Shown here one piece after another: positions 8,873 through 18,336 of a DNA stretch of 64,000 bases. Origin of the DNA: Gimesia chilikensis (GTDB lineage: Bacteria; Planctomycetota; Planctomycetia; Planctomycetales; Planctomycetaceae); assembly GCF_007744075.1 (NCBI RefSeq), contig NZ_CP036266.1, forward strand, positions 5,813,748 through 5,877,747. Reading direction: 5' to 3'. Every line of letters starts with the position of its first letter. The stretch's first letter is position 1. The notes under the pieces were generated by a model, which was given only the letters and a program-made list of their open reading frames with translations, had not been told where the DNA came from and searched no databases. Made by a program: the position numbers and the translations under genes.

Positions 8873-10384
8873 TTAAGACGAGGCAGAAACTGATTCAGTA
8901 CTATTCGCACGAAAACTGAGCGCCTGCTGATAGACTGAGAGGTAGTTCTGAGCGCTATGCTTCCAGGACCAGTCCCGGGTCATGCCGTTCTGCATCAGTT
9001 GCTGCCAGGTTGGTTTATCATTGTACATATCGATGGCACGTCGCATCTGTCGATACAGTACGGTCGCATCAAAGTGCCAGAAGGAAAACCCGTTCGCAGT
9101 TCCGTTTTCGAGGTTGGTGTCAGAGGCATCCACGACGGAATCTGCCAGGCCGCCGACTTCATGCACGATGGGAACAGTGCCATAAATCAGGCTATACATC
9201 TGGTTCAGACCACAGGGTTCAAACTGACTGGGCATCAGGAAGATATCCAGGCCGGCTTCGATCTGGTGGGCCAGGATTTCGTCAAAGCCGATGAGCGTGG
9301 AAACCTTATCGGGAAACCGTCGTGCCAGTTCGCTGAAGGAGGTCTCGTGATACGGGTCTCCCGTTCCCAGGATGACCAGTTGCACGTCTGTGGCCAGCAG
9401 GTTCTCGGCGGCATCCAGAATCAGAGAGAACCCTTTCTGATCAGTCATGCGGGAGATTGCCCCCAGGAGTGGAACATCGGGTTTCTGTGGGAGTCCCATC
9501 CGTTCCTGCAGTGCTGCTTTACAGCGTGGCTTGCCTTCTGTGACCGTCTTTGCGGAATAATTCGCGGCGATGTGCGGATCGATCTCGGGATTCCAGTCGG
9601 TCGTATCGACGCCGTTGAGAATGCCCACCAGCCGATCGGAGTGGGAATCGAGAACGCCGTGCAGACCGTAGCCAAACTGCTCGGTGCGAATTTCCTTCGC
9701 ATAAGTGGGGCTGACCGTTGTTACCATGTCGGAGAAGACGATGCCTGTTTTGAGCAGGTTCAACTGACCGAAGAATTCCATCTGGTGGCGATTGAAGTAT
9801 TTCCAGTCGATTCCGGTGAGCAGCATATCCCAGTGCCAGTACTGCCCCTGGAAGGCCATATTGTGAATCGTGTAGACGGCGGCGGTCTTTTCGAAACCGG
9901 GCTGGTCTTCATACTCAATGTTGAGCAGCGCCGGGATCAGGCCGGTCTGCCAGTCGTTGGCATGGATAATGTCCGGTGAAAGGTTCAGTTTTTTCGTGAA
10001 CTCCATCACAGCGCGGCTGAAGAAAATGAAGCGTTCGCAGTTATCCTGATAATCCCGGCCGCCCTCGTGGTAGAGTTCGGGGCGATCAAAATAGCGGGCC
10101 TGTTCGACCAGGTAAACCGTGGCGCTGGAACCGGGGAATCCGGTTTTGCGGAGACGGGCTTCGACTTCCTTGCTGCCGACGGAGATCGTTACTTTTTCCG
10201 AACAGAGTTCGAAATCATCAAGATTGAGCCCCCGCTTCGCGATTGACTGCGGGTAGCAGGGTAAAAACAGGCTCACCTCGTGCCCGGCGTCCGCCAGTGC
10301 CTTGGACAGAGCGGAGGCAACATCAGCCAGTCCGCCCGTTTTGGCAAAAGGAATCGCTTCAGAACTCGCTACGACGATTTTCAT
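8873..10384 (-). CDS. glgA: Glycogen synthase (GT5)
   Basis: ADP-glucose (or UDP-glucose)-dependent glycogen/starch synthase, adding glucosyl units to a growing alpha-1,4-glucan in the cytoplasm. The N-terminal KTGGLADV motif (residues 15-22) binds the nucleotide sugar diphosphate. The GT-B C-terminal domain has EPCGLNQMYSLIYG and the following VHEVGGLADSV, with the conserved catalytic Glu region. 503 residues, within the normal 470-520 range. The start ATG at 10384 places the conserved MKIVVASSEAIPF at the N-terminus. It is first in a minus-strand run glgA - galT-like - GH57. The supply enzyme glgC is about 15 kb away in this window. Confidence 0.95.
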   Translation of the reverse strand: MKIVVASSEAIPFAKTGGLADVASALSKALADAGHEVSLFLPCYPQSIAKRGLNLDDFELCSEKVTISVGSKEVEARLRKTGFPGSSATVYLVEQARYFDRPELYHEGGRDYQDNCERFIFFSRAVMEFTKKLNLSPDIIHANDWQTGLIPALLNIEYEDQPGFEKTAAVYTIHNMAFQGQYWHWDMLLTGIDWKYFNRHQMEFFGQLNLLKTGIVFSDMVTTVSPTYAKEIRTEQFGYGLHGVLDSHSDRLVGILNGVDTTDWNPEIDPHIAANYSAKTVTEGKPRCKAALQERMGLPQKPDVPLLGAISRMTDQKGFSLILDAAENLLATDVQLVILGTGDPYHETSFSELARRFPDKVSTLIGFDEILAHQIEAGLDIFLMPSQFEPCGLNQMYSLIYGTVPIVHEVGGLADSVVDASDTNLENGTANGFSFWHFDATVLYRQMRRAIDMYNDKPTWQQLMQNGMTRDWSWKHSAQNYLSVYQQALSFRANSTESVSASS

Positions 10385-10739
10385 AAAATCCCAATCTATC
10401 TGGATTACATATCCGGTGGTGTGTCTACAATATTCTATACGTCATTATCGGCTGTGAGTATTGGTTCTGTAAACTCAAGCCGGTGTGTTGCGGCTGGAAT
10501 CGGCGGGTTGTTCGCACGAATGTCTCAGTACCGCTGATGAATTTCAGCAGACTATATCAGACCCGTTCTGGTTTTACCTGTTTGTTCAGTAAAATTAAAC
10601 CGGAACTGCAGCAAAATACCGCATGTGTAATTGCGGATCAATTTCAGATTCATGATAGTATATGATCTGAACCTATTCTGAACCACAGGCCATCCTCCAA
10701 GGGAGGGGCCGGGTTTCAGCACGACACTTTGTTGACAGT
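10385..10739. other. Divergent intergenic region glgA / histidine kinase
   Basis: No gene is seen. It should carry promoters for glgA (leftwards) and the two-component pair (rightwards). A C/G-rich inverted repeat (ggcc..cctcc/ggagg..ggcc, 10689-10711) lies just ahead of the kinase gene. No strong -35/-10 pair was recognised; a TATGAT-like hexamer sits near 10662. Confidence 0.4.
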
Positions 10740-12263
10740 GTGGATTCATTGACGTTGCAGTCGATCCGCGGTCTGTCTCATCCAGTCATAATTTCTGATA
10801 TGAATGATCATTCAGTCCTGAAGAATCAGCCCGAAACGACAGACCAGCCACCGGCTCCGTCTGCCGAGAGCGAAGCTGCTGCGCCGCCGCACCTGGCGCC
10901 GCCCCCCAAGATTCACCACGATGCCTTTACCTGGGAACTGCCTGCCGAAGAGATTACGCTGCGAATCCGCTGGTTTGGATTGTGTGTCGGGTATGTGCTG
11001 GTCAACTTCGTGGGCAACGATGCTGCGATTCAGGTCCCCCAGCTGAACTGGATTCTGACCCTGGGGGCGATTTATGCCCTCGCGGACACCTGGTTCAGCT
11101 TTCGAGGCAAAGTCTTTCTGGGCGAATGGCCGCTGACCATTTCCGTGATGGAGGCGCTGTTTATCGGTCTGCTCTGTCATTACGACACCGGGCTGAACAG
11201 TCCGTTCCGCTTTTATTATCTGCTCTCGCTGATTGTCTGTTCGATCCGGCACTCACCTCTGATTGCTTATGTGACGCTGGCGCTGCATCTGTTGAGCTAC
11301 ACGACGCTGCTGTTCCCCCTGCAGAATGCACCACCAGACTGGCTGACCCAGATACTGTTGATGGTCGTGTGGATGGGCTGGGTTGCCTGGGCCAGTATTG
11401 CGTTTTCCAGCCTGGTGAAACGCACGAGTCTGGAACTCTCGGTCGCCAACGAACAACTCAAACAGAACCAGGAACTGCTGGAAGACCGGATTGCCCGGCG
11501 GACGAGCGATCTGCAGGAATCCCAGGCGCTGTTGATTCAGCAGGAGAAACATGCTGCCTTTGGTCTGCTGGCCGCGGGGATTGCGCATGAGGTCGGGAAT
11601 CCGCTGGCGGGCATCAGTTCGCTCGTCCAGCTGCTGAACCGGCACAATAATGACGAATACACGAACAAGCGACTGGACGAAGTCGACGCACAGCTGCGGC
11701 GGATCCAGCGTATTTTACGCGAGCTGATCGATTTCAGCCGCCCGGCGACTACAGAGCGGAACCGCTGCTACATCAATGAAGTGATCACCGAATCGCTGAA
11801 TATCGCCAAGTATTATAAGCGGAAAAAGGGGAAGAAGATCATCACGCGATTTGCGGAGAATCTGCCCCCCGTTCAACTCGTGCGCGATCAGCTGGTGCAG
11901 GTGTTTCTGAACCTGATTCTGAATGCAATGGACGCCACCGAAGAGGGACAGTCGATTGAAATCACGACTGAAGCACGAGACGGACAGATCCTGATCTCCG
12001 TGCACGATAATGGTGAAGGCATCAAGGAAGTGGATAAGGAAAAACTGTTCCGCCCTTACTTCACGACCAAGTCCAAGGGGACGGGGCTGGGGCTGTTTGT
12101 CTGTCGCAATATTCTGGAACATTCCAATACAGGCACGATCCGAATTGACGATACCGTAAGTGAAGGGGCGAAATTCGTTGTCGCCCTGTACTGTGAAGAA
12201 GTAAAAGATCTGGGCGAAATTCCTCCGGGACCGGCCCAGGAAATGAAATTTGTAACTACCTGA
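10740..12263 (+). CDS. Membrane sensor histidine kinase (NtrB/PilS-like)
   Basis: Two-component sensor kinase. After a hydrophilic Pro/Ala-rich N-terminus it has about six membrane segments (residues 75-225), a short coiled coil (about 230-270), a HisKA domain with the phospho-acceptor His283 in AAGIAHEVGNPLAGI, and an HATPase domain with N box (NLILNAMDAT), G1 (DNGEGI) and G2 (GTGLGLF). The layout is like PilS/ZraS kinases that pair with NtrC-type regulators. Its TGA overlaps the next gene's ATG by one base (TGATG), so the pair is translationally coupled. The start is uncertain: GTG at 10740 or ATG at 10801 (20 codons later); neither has a clear ribosome-binding site. The signal is unknown. 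Confidence 0.88.
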   Translation: MDSLTLQSIRGLSHPVIISDMNDHSVLKNQPETTDQPPAPSAESEAAAPPHLAPPPKIHHDAFTWELPAEEITLRIRWFGLCVGYVLVNFVGNDAAIQVPQLNWILTLGAIYALADTWFSFRGKVFLGEWPLTISVMEALFIGLLCHYDTGLNSPFRFYYLLSLIVCSIRHSPLIAYVTLALHLLSYTTLLFPLQNAPPDWLTQILLMVVWMGWVAWASIAFSSLVKRTSLELSVANEQLKQNQELLEDRIARRTSDLQESQALLIQQEKHAAFGLLAAGIAHEVGNPLAGISSLVQLLNRHNNDEYTNKRLDEVDAQLRRIQRILRELIDFSRPATTERNRCYINEVITESLNIAKYYKRKKGKKIITRFAENLPPVQLVRDQLVQVFLNLILNAMDATEEGQSIEITTEARDGQILISVHDNGEGIKEVDKEKLFRPYFTTKSKGTGLGLFVCRNILEHSNTGTIRIDDTVSEGAKFVVALYCEEVKDLGEIPPGPAQEMKFVTT

Positions 12264-13645
12264 TGATAGAAAACAGGACGAACTCCGACGTGCAACTCAA
12301 CCGCTCGATACTGATTGTCGAAGATGAAGAAGTCATCCGCAGCTCACTGGCCGAATTTCTGACCAGCGAAGGCTACGAAACCATGCAGGCTTCGACCGTG
12401 GCCAAGGCACTGGAGTTGGCCCGGGATCGGGATTTCAATGTCGCAATCTGCGATGTGCAGCTTCCGGACGGGGATGGAATTGAACTGCTCCGCCGGTTGC
12501 AGAATATCAAGCCGAGTATTTTCGTCCTGATCATCACGGCGTACGCGACGGTCGAAAATACAATCTCTGCGTTCAAGGCGGGGGCGTTTGATTACCTGGT
12601 AAAACCGGTGATCTTTGACGATCTGTCTCACAAGCTCAATCGGCTGTTTGAATACCAGAAAATCTTCTACGAGAATCAGATTCTCAGGCGCGAGCTGGCC
12701 CGCAGCCCCGGTATCGAGGAGATTGTCGGCAGTAGTAAGACCCTGCAGAAACTGCAGAGTACAATCCGCAAGATCGCGGCTACGAACTCCAATGTGCTGC
12801 TCTCAGGGGAATCGGGGACGGGGAAAGAACTGTTCGCCCGCTCGATTCACTCGAATGGGCCCAATCGCGAACAACGTTTTCTGGCCGTGAACTGTGGGAT
12901 GCGTCCCATTGAGCTCCTGGAGTCGCAACTGTTTGGATCCGCGGCCAGTTCGCTGCAGTATCCCCAGGCGGAGCAGACCGGCGTCTTCAAGAACGCCGAC
13001 GGTGGTACAGTCTACCTAGATGAGATCTCGCAGCTCCCGCTGGGAACCCAGGGCAAACTTCTACGCGCGATCGAATACGGCGAGATCCTGCCGCTGGGAA
13101 GTGCGGAGCCTGTGAAAGTCGATGTACGACTCATCGCTTCCACGACGCGCGACCTGGCAGAGATGGTCAAGACCGGCGAATTCGAGCAGGACCTGTTCTA
13201 TCGGCTGGACGGGATGAAAATTCACATCCCTGCGCTGCGTGAGCGGGTGGACGATATTCCCGAGCTGGTTGAATATTTCATCGCCAAGCATTCGCGCAAG
13301 ATGGGCAAGCGGGTTACAGGGGCGACCAGTGAAACGATTCGGGCATTGATGTCAGCGGAGTGGAAAGGAAACGTCCGTCAGCTGGACAATGCCATCGAAC
13401 GGGCGGTGATGATGTGCGACGACACATTGATCTGCCTGAATGACCTGCCGCCCGAACTGCATCAGAACGAACCCCCACTACCGGACGTCGATGACCTGCG
13501 ACTGGCGTTGCGTCATTACGAGCGGATGCACATCACCCGCGTACTCAAGGACAGTGCCGACAAACGGGAGGCCGCCAAACGGCTCAAGCTGGGACTGTCG
13601 AGTCTGTACCGTAAGATTGAAGAACTCGATATTGAACTCGAATAG
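12263..13645 (+). CDS. NtrC-like response regulator lacking the GAFTGA loop
   Basis: Response regulator with three domains: receiver (about 13-130, phospho-acceptor D64 in CDVQLPDGDG), AAA+ ATPase (about 150-375) and a C-terminal Fis-type helix-turn-helix (about 415-458, REAAKRLKLGLSSLYRKI). The ATPase has Walker A GESGTGKE (182-189), Walker B GGTVYLDEI and the arginine-containing FYRLDGMKIHIPALRER region, so ATP hydrolysis seems possible. The GAFTGA loop that contacts sigma-54, expected after LFG at 223-225, is replaced by an unrelated stretch (SAASSLQYPQAEQ). Coupled by a 1-nt overlap to its kinase. It converges with the exopolysaccharide kinase gene, ending 11 nt from it. It may act with sigma-70 or at non-enhancer sites. 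Confidence 0.9.
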   Translation: MIENRTNSDVQLNRSILIVEDEEVIRSSLAEFLTSEGYETMQASTVAKALELARDRDFNVAICDVQLPDGDGIELLRRLQNIKPSIFVLIITAYATVENTISAFKAGAFDYLVKPVIFDDLSHKLNRLFEYQKIFYENQILRRELARSPGIEEIVGSSKTLQKLQSTIRKIAATNSNVLLSGESGTGKELFARSIHSNGPNREQRFLAVNCGMRPIELLESQLFGSAASSLQYPQAEQTGVFKNADGGTVYLDEISQLPLGTQGKLLRAIEYGEILPLGSAEPVKVDVRLIASTTRDLAEMVKTGEFEQDLFYRLDGMKIHIPALRERVDDIPELVEYFIAKHSRKMGKRVTGATSETIRALMSAEWKGNVRQLDNAIERAVMMCDDTLICLNDLPPELHQNEPPLPDVDDLRLALRHYERMHITRVLKDSADKREAAKRLKLGLSSLYRKIEELDIELE

Positions 13646-13656
13646 TCAAGCGTGAA

Positions 13657-16029
13657 TCAGCTTGTCACTTCGGTCTTTGCAGGATTCGCAGCCGGCTTTG
13701 CAGGCTCAGGTGCCGGCTTTTCGAAGTAGGCCTGATAGCCTTCATTGTCGATGTAATCATAGCCGACCAGCGAGTTGGTAATCACATTGTTGGCGATGAG
13801 ACCAGTGATTTTAATGCCGTTGGTCTGGATGATCTGCTGTACTTTGCGAATCACGCCGCGACGGTTCTTATCGATACGAACGACGAGCAGGACTCCATCG
13901 ACCGTCGAAGCGATGACGGAGGGATCGCTGACCACCACCAGGGGCGGTGTATCGACCAGGATGTAATCGTATTCATTCCGCAGCTGATTGACCATTTCAG
14001 CAAAGCGGCGCGACATCAGCATTTCCGAAGGATTTTCCGGCAGCATGCCTGCTGTCAGAATCGACAGATTGCTGATGCGGGTTTCGCGAATCGAAGTCTG
14101 GGCATCAATTTCCTGAGCCAGAACATCTCCCAGACCGACGGCGTTATTAATTCCGAACAGTTTATGCACGGTTGGTCGCCGCAAGTCAGCGTCGATGATC
14201 AGCACTTTCCGGCCTGTCTGGGCAATCGCCAGGGCCAGGTTGGAAACAGATGTTGTCTTGCCGTCTCCGGGTTCAGCACTGGTCACCTGCAACACCTTCG
14301 CACCGTTGCGTTCGGTTTTCAACAGCAACGAGGTGCGCAGAGATCGATAGGCTTCCGCTTCCCGGGATGCGGGTCGATAGTAATACCAGAGAGCTGAGTC
14401 GAACTGGCTGTCATCCATGTGAGCCGGTTCTTCTGTGAACTGGGGAACTTCACCCAGCATCGGCAGGTGCAACTGGTTACGAATTTCATCGACCGATTTC
14501 ATGGTCGTGTCCCGCATTTCGCGGAAGTATGAGAACGCGAGGACCAGTCCCAGACCGGCAGCGCCGCCTGCCATCAGGAATTTCAGCTGTCGCTTGATGA
14601 CCAGTTCGTCTTTAACGGGCGACAGCTGCGTCATGGTATAACCGCTGTTCCCTTGGGCCACTTTTTCGAGCAGCAGCTGTTTGAAAATGCTTTCCCTCTG
14701 CGTTTTGAGTTGGGCGATTTCTTCGTTGTAAGCCTGGTCCACGACCTGGTAATTACCGACCTTCTTAGCCAGTTCCGTTTCCTGATCAAAGAGCCGGGTC
14801 AGTGCGGTTTCGCGGTTTTCCAGTTCTTTCAACTGCTGTTCCATCGACTTCAGATAGATGTTTACGAAGTCGACATCCTTCACCTTTGAAACCTGGAATT
14901 CTCCCGACTCCAGATTATCGGCAGAGATTTCGATTCCCTGTCGACGATAGAGGTTGATGATCGTGTCGATGCTGCGATTGACGGCATCCAGGTCCGGATG
15001 ATTCTTTTTGTAATCCCGTTCGAGGCGATTCTTCTGAATCAGCAGCGGCATGAGATGCGTTTCGAGTGCGAGGCGTGCCCGTTCCACCTGCGTGTTACCC
15101 GGTGTGATTGCCTGAGATTCGACACCACCGGTGGTGGCTCCCGACTGTCCGCGGGCCTGGCCCATCAGAAACTGTTGCGCCAGCAGTTCCAGAGTCTCTT
15201 TGGATTCTCCGCTGGCGATGGCTGACTTGAGCGTATTGATTTTCGATTTCAGCTCGGTCAGTTTGAGCAGGTTCTGACGCCGTTCATTGTCGATTGTTTT
15301 GACGCGTTCCTGATGCATGTTCGTACTGCCTGCCACAGCGGCTTCTGAACCGGGGGTGTTTTCCCAGTACAGGGGGGCATCTTTGCGGAACTCTTTGTAT
15401 TCCTGTTTCTTCTTTTCCAAATCAGACAGAATCGACTCATTGGCCTTATTGAGCTGGTCAATAATTTCGCCCGTATTCTGATCACGCACCTCATCCAGGT
15501 AATGATGATACGCATCCACGATGGCCTGCATAATGACTTTGGCATCGTTAGAATTCTTATTCTCGTAAGTCAGATTCAGGATATTCAGATAAGTTCGGTC
15601 GGTTCCCGAGAGACGCTTGACCTTGAGAGAATCGATAATTTCCTGGGCAGGATCTTTTTCCCCTTCAAGCGAAGGCAACTCCGTGAGTTTGCCAGCTTTG
15701 ACTGCCTGGCCGACAATCCGGGGACTTTTGATGACGTCAATGTGAGCCGTCAGTTCCCCGAATGTCTGAACCTCTCCCTCTTTGATGGGAACCGGATTTT
15801 TCTGTGAGACCTGGATCTTGGTATTCGCAGAAAAGACGGGGCCCAGTTTCATGTAGGCAGCCTGTCCCAGTAACAAACCGGCCAGCAGTCCCCCGACGAT
15901 CAGGTATTTATTTCTGAAGAGCAGCCGGACGATATCCACTCCCGGAGCGGAAGTATTCGTGGTTGAATCTTCCATTCCATCGAAGTCCAGGTCGGAATGA
16001 GGTTCGAGAGGCTGAAATTCAGTATTCAC
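13657..16029 (-). CDS. Wzc-type tyrosine autokinase / chain-length regulator
   Basis: Inner-membrane protein controlling exopolysaccharide or capsule polymer length and export. An N-terminal Wzz domain starts with a membrane segment (about residues 42-62); a long periplasmic coiled-coil region follows (about 170-470); a second membrane segment lies at about 487-505; and a cytoplasmic BY-kinase domain ends the protein. The kinase has Walker A SAEPGDGKTT, Walker A' VLIIDADLRRP and Walker B YILVDTPPL. A short tyrosine cluster (YDYIDNEGYQAYF) precedes a Pro/Ala/Lys-rich tail. 790 residues, normal for the fused form. The NDP-sugar epimerase gene lies immediately upstream on the same strand, but polymerase, flippase and glycosyltransferase genes are not in this window. 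Confidence 0.92.
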   Translation of the reverse strand: MNTEFQPLEPHSDLDFDGMEDSTTNTSAPGVDIVRLLFRNKYLIVGGLLAGLLLGQAAYMKLGPVFSANTKIQVSQKNPVPIKEGEVQTFGELTAHIDVIKSPRIVGQAVKAGKLTELPSLEGEKDPAQEIIDSLKVKRLSGTDRTYLNILNLTYENKNSNDAKVIMQAIVDAYHHYLDEVRDQNTGEIIDQLNKANESILSDLEKKKQEYKEFRKDAPLYWENTPGSEAAVAGSTNMHQERVKTIDNERRQNLLKLTELKSKINTLKSAIASGESKETLELLAQQFLMGQARGQSGATTGGVESQAITPGNTQVERARLALETHLMPLLIQKNRLERDYKKNHPDLDAVNRSIDTIINLYRRQGIEISADNLESGEFQVSKVKDVDFVNIYLKSMEQQLKELENRETALTRLFDQETELAKKVGNYQVVDQAYNEEIAQLKTQRESIFKQLLLEKVAQGNSGYTMTQLSPVKDELVIKRQLKFLMAGGAAGLGLVLAFSYFREMRDTTMKSVDEIRNQLHLPMLGEVPQFTEEPAHMDDSQFDSALWYYYRPASREAEAYRSLRTSLLLKTERNGAKVLQVTSAEPGDGKTTSVSNLALAIAQTGRKVLIIDADLRRPTVHKLFGINNAVGLGDVLAQEIDAQTSIRETRISNLSILTAGMLPENPSEMLMSRRFAEMVNQLRNEYDYILVDTPPLVVVSDPSVIASTVDGVLLVVRIDKNRRGVIRKVQQIIQTNGIKITGLIANNVITNSLVGYDYIDNEGYQAYFEKPAPEPAKPAANPAKTEVTS

Positions 16030-16115
16030 AACAGGGGTCCTGATTTAGTGAGGCGCAATCTTCCTGCGATTTTGCTTCTGGGAGATGACTGAGTCGATTT
16101 CTGATGCCGGGACGA

Positions 16116-17090
16116 TTAACAACCGCCCAGGCATTTATTGGATTCTGCACCAACGTACTCAGCATACCATTCGATGGTCCGCCGCAGGCCTTCCTGAATA
16201 TCTACAACAGGTGCGTAACCCAGGTCCCGCTCCGCAGCGGAAATATCGGCCCATGAATGTTTGACATCGCCGGTGCGGGGCGGCTGGAAATCGGGATCGA
16301 AGGGTTTGTCCAACTGTTCGCAGATGAACTTCAAGAGATCGATCAGATTCAGCGAGCTGCCACAGGCAACGTTGTAAACATTCCCTGAAACGACGGCAGC
16401 GTCTGCCTGAGAGGCCAGAATGTTTGCCTGCACCACGTTATCAACGAAGGTGAAATCACGCGACTGTAAACCATCGCCGAAGATCACGGGGCGTTTGCCT
16501 TCCAGTAAGGCGGAAGCAAACAACGGAATCACAGCCGAGTAAGGGCTGTTCGGATCCTGGCGGGGTCCAAAGACGTTGAAATATCGAATCCGTACGGTTT
16601 CCAGTGAGTAAGAATTGGCAAAAGCCTGGCAGTACAGTTCGCCGGCCAGCTTGGCGGCGGCATAAGGTGACAGCACTTCGGGTGTCTGACCTTCATGCTT
16701 GGGCATCTGTTTCTGGTTACCATAAGCACTGCTGGAACCGGCGTAAACGACGCGCTGTACGCCCGAGCGACGGGCGGCATCAAGCACGTGAATGGTTCCG
16801 GTGACACAGGCTTCGTGTGTATCAAGCGGGTGATCGACACTGCGTGGAACGGAAGCCAGGGCGGCCTGATGGAAGATGATATCGACATCTTTGGCAGCGG
16901 CTTCAACGGCGGACAGGTCGCGGAGATCTCCCTCAACGAATTCGACCTGCTCTTTAATGTGCTCCAGGTTCTTCAAAGCGCCCGTGCTGAGATTGTCAAA
17001 GACACGGACCCGATGTCCGTCATTGATCAACCGCGTCGCCAGATGAGATCCAATGAAGCCTGCACCGCCGGTTACTAGATAATTTGTCAC
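16116..17090 (-). CDS. NAD-dependent NDP-sugar epimerase (SDR)
   Basis: Extended short-chain dehydrogenase, probably UDP-glucose or UDP-N-acetylglucosamine 4-epimerase (WbpP/GalE type), making activated sugars for surface polysaccharide. The NAD-binding [11 protein letters not shown] motif is right at the N-terminus, and the catalytic Ser/Tyr/Lys set is seen in YAGSSSAYG and [18 protein letters not shown] segment and the C-terminal RRTIEWY are typical of this group. The frame is open to 17153, but the GTG at 17090 is chosen: AGGA lies about 10 nt upstream and the Rossmann motif would otherwise start 25 residues in. 324 residues. It shares strand and neighbourhood with the Wzc-type kinase, 86 nt apart. 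Exact substrate cannot be read from sequence. Confidence 0.9.
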   Translation of the reverse strand: MTNYLVTGGAGFIGSHLATRLINDGHRVRVFDNLSTGALKNLEHIKEQVEFVEGDLRDLSAVEAAAKDVDIIFHQAALASVPRSVDHPLDTHEACVTGTIHVLDAARRSGVQRVVYAGSSSAYGNQKQMPKHEGQTPEVLSPYAAAKLAGELYCQAFANSYSLETVRIRYFNVFGPRQDPNSPYSAVIPLFASALLEGKRPVIFGDGLQSRDFTFVDNVVQANILASQADAAVVSGNVYNVACGSSLNLIDLLKFICEQLDKPFDPDFQPPRTGDVKHSWADISAAERDLGYAPVVDIQEGLRRTIEWYAEYVGAESNKCLGGC

Positions 17091-17484
17091 GTTTCTGTTC
17101 CTGCAAAGATCAAATTTCGTCGGGCCAGAACCATACAGCCAGCAGACGCCCAAGTCTGTCTCTACGAATGGCCCATTAGTTGTACTTTCAATGTAGCATC
17201 CGTTTGCCGGGTATCTGGCATGGAATTCAGACGTTTCCTCTTAATCATTATCGAACATCCTTCGCTCGATATCCTGATCCCTATTATATGCAGTCATTTC
17301 CCATATAACCAAAATAATAAGTCATGGAAGCCGGCCGCGCAGGTGCGCAGGAGAGCACCGCAGAGGACAGAGATCGAGAATAATCGCTTTAACCACTACC
17401 TGTGCAGGGTGTTGTAACAATCGTCACAATTTTGATGATTGTGTGGCAGCCTGCAGGATTTTCAGGTGTGAACGAAGGGGAAAC
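17091..17484. other. Intergenic region, epimerase / rlmB
   Basis: About 390 nt without a convincing gene on either strand. Both neighbours are on the minus strand. AT-rich around 17220-17320. No hairpin terminator or clear promoter was recognised. Confidence 0.4.
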
Positions 17485-18246
17485 TTATTTCACGCCGGGC
17501 CCGAAGGGAGAAAAGCGGGCGATCATAATTCCCGCGGCGACGGAGGCATTCAGAGAATCGACGAGCCCCGCTGAAGTGAGGCGACAGACGACATCGCATT
17601 GTTCGAGCGTGAGCCTTCTGAGGCCCTTCTCTTCATTGCCGATGACGACCATCCAGGGGCGATCCTGGCTGTAAGCGGCGACGTCTTCTTCCGCATGTTC
17701 GGACGTCCCCATGATCCAGATGCCGGCTTCCTTGGCTTCGGTGATTGCGCGACTCAGATTGGTTTCAACGGCGAAAGGAACCCCTTCCATGCCTCCCGAA
17801 GCGACATCATAGACGGTGCCGTTCAGGGGCGCTGAACGGTCTTTGGTCAGGATCACACCTCGCACGCCGAAAAACCCTGCGGTTCGAAAAATGGCGCCGA
17901 TGTTGTGCGGATCCTGAATGCAGTCCAAGGCCAGCCAAAGTCCGCGAGATTCGCCCTCTGATTTGTCCATTGCGAACAACTCGCTCAGCGAAGAGGGTAT
18001 GCGGGGTTTGACCAGCGCCACGGAACCTGCGGTGCGGCGGCCCTGATCTTCCGACTGGCGGCGTTTCATCTTCTGAGGTGGTGCCTTGCGGACCACGACG
18101 GGAATGCCGTGACTGCGGGCTTCATCGGCTACGTCTCCCCAGTTTCCCTGTGAGGCTCCCGCGGTCAGACGGATTTCGGTCACGTCGATGGGGCGGGTTT
18201 TCAAGGCAGCCAGCACACTATGGGGGTTTTTCAGCTCCAGAGCCAC
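17485..18246 (-). CDS. rlmB: 23S rRNA 2'-O-ribose methyltransferase (TrmH/SpoU family)
   Basis: SPOUT-class RNA methyltransferase transferring a methyl group from SAM to a ribose 2'-OH, most likely G2251 of 23S rRNA. A short N-terminal substrate-binding domain (about residues 1-85, starting MALELKNPHSVLAAL) is followed by the catalytic domain with the three SpoU motifs: DCIQDPHNIGAIFRTA (about 105-120), VVIGNEEKGLRR (about 198-209) and DSLNASVAAGIM (about 228-240). 253 residues, as in E. coli RlmB (243). It lies downstream of a heme-type sensor kinase on the same strand, 90 nt apart, with no evident functional link. RlmB versus other TrmH-group members cannot be separated with certainty. Confidence 0.87.
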   Translation of the reverse strand: MALELKNPHSVLAALKTRPIDVTEIRLTAGASQGNWGDVADEARSHGIPVVVRKAPPQKMKRRQSEDQGRRTAGSVALVKPRIPSSLSELFAMDKSEGESRGLWLALDCIQDPHNIGAIFRTAGFFGVRGVILTKDRSAPLNGTVYDVASGGMEGVPFAVETNLSRAITEAKEAGIWIMGTSEHAEEDVAAYSQDRPWMVVIGNEEKGLRRLTLEQCDVVCRLTSAGLVDSLNASVAAGIMIARFSPFGPGVK

Positions 18247-18336
18247 TTACACAATTCCTGAGTCAGCAAAGAAAATGATTCCTGTCGGGGCGAATCCCGA
18301 CCAATGTGCAAAGGGTAGGCGCTCTGATCGACAGAT

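Noticed and set aside
17220-17417. A 65-codon + strand frame between epimerase and rlmB
   Set aside because: AT-rich, no ribosome-binding site, unlike any family I know.
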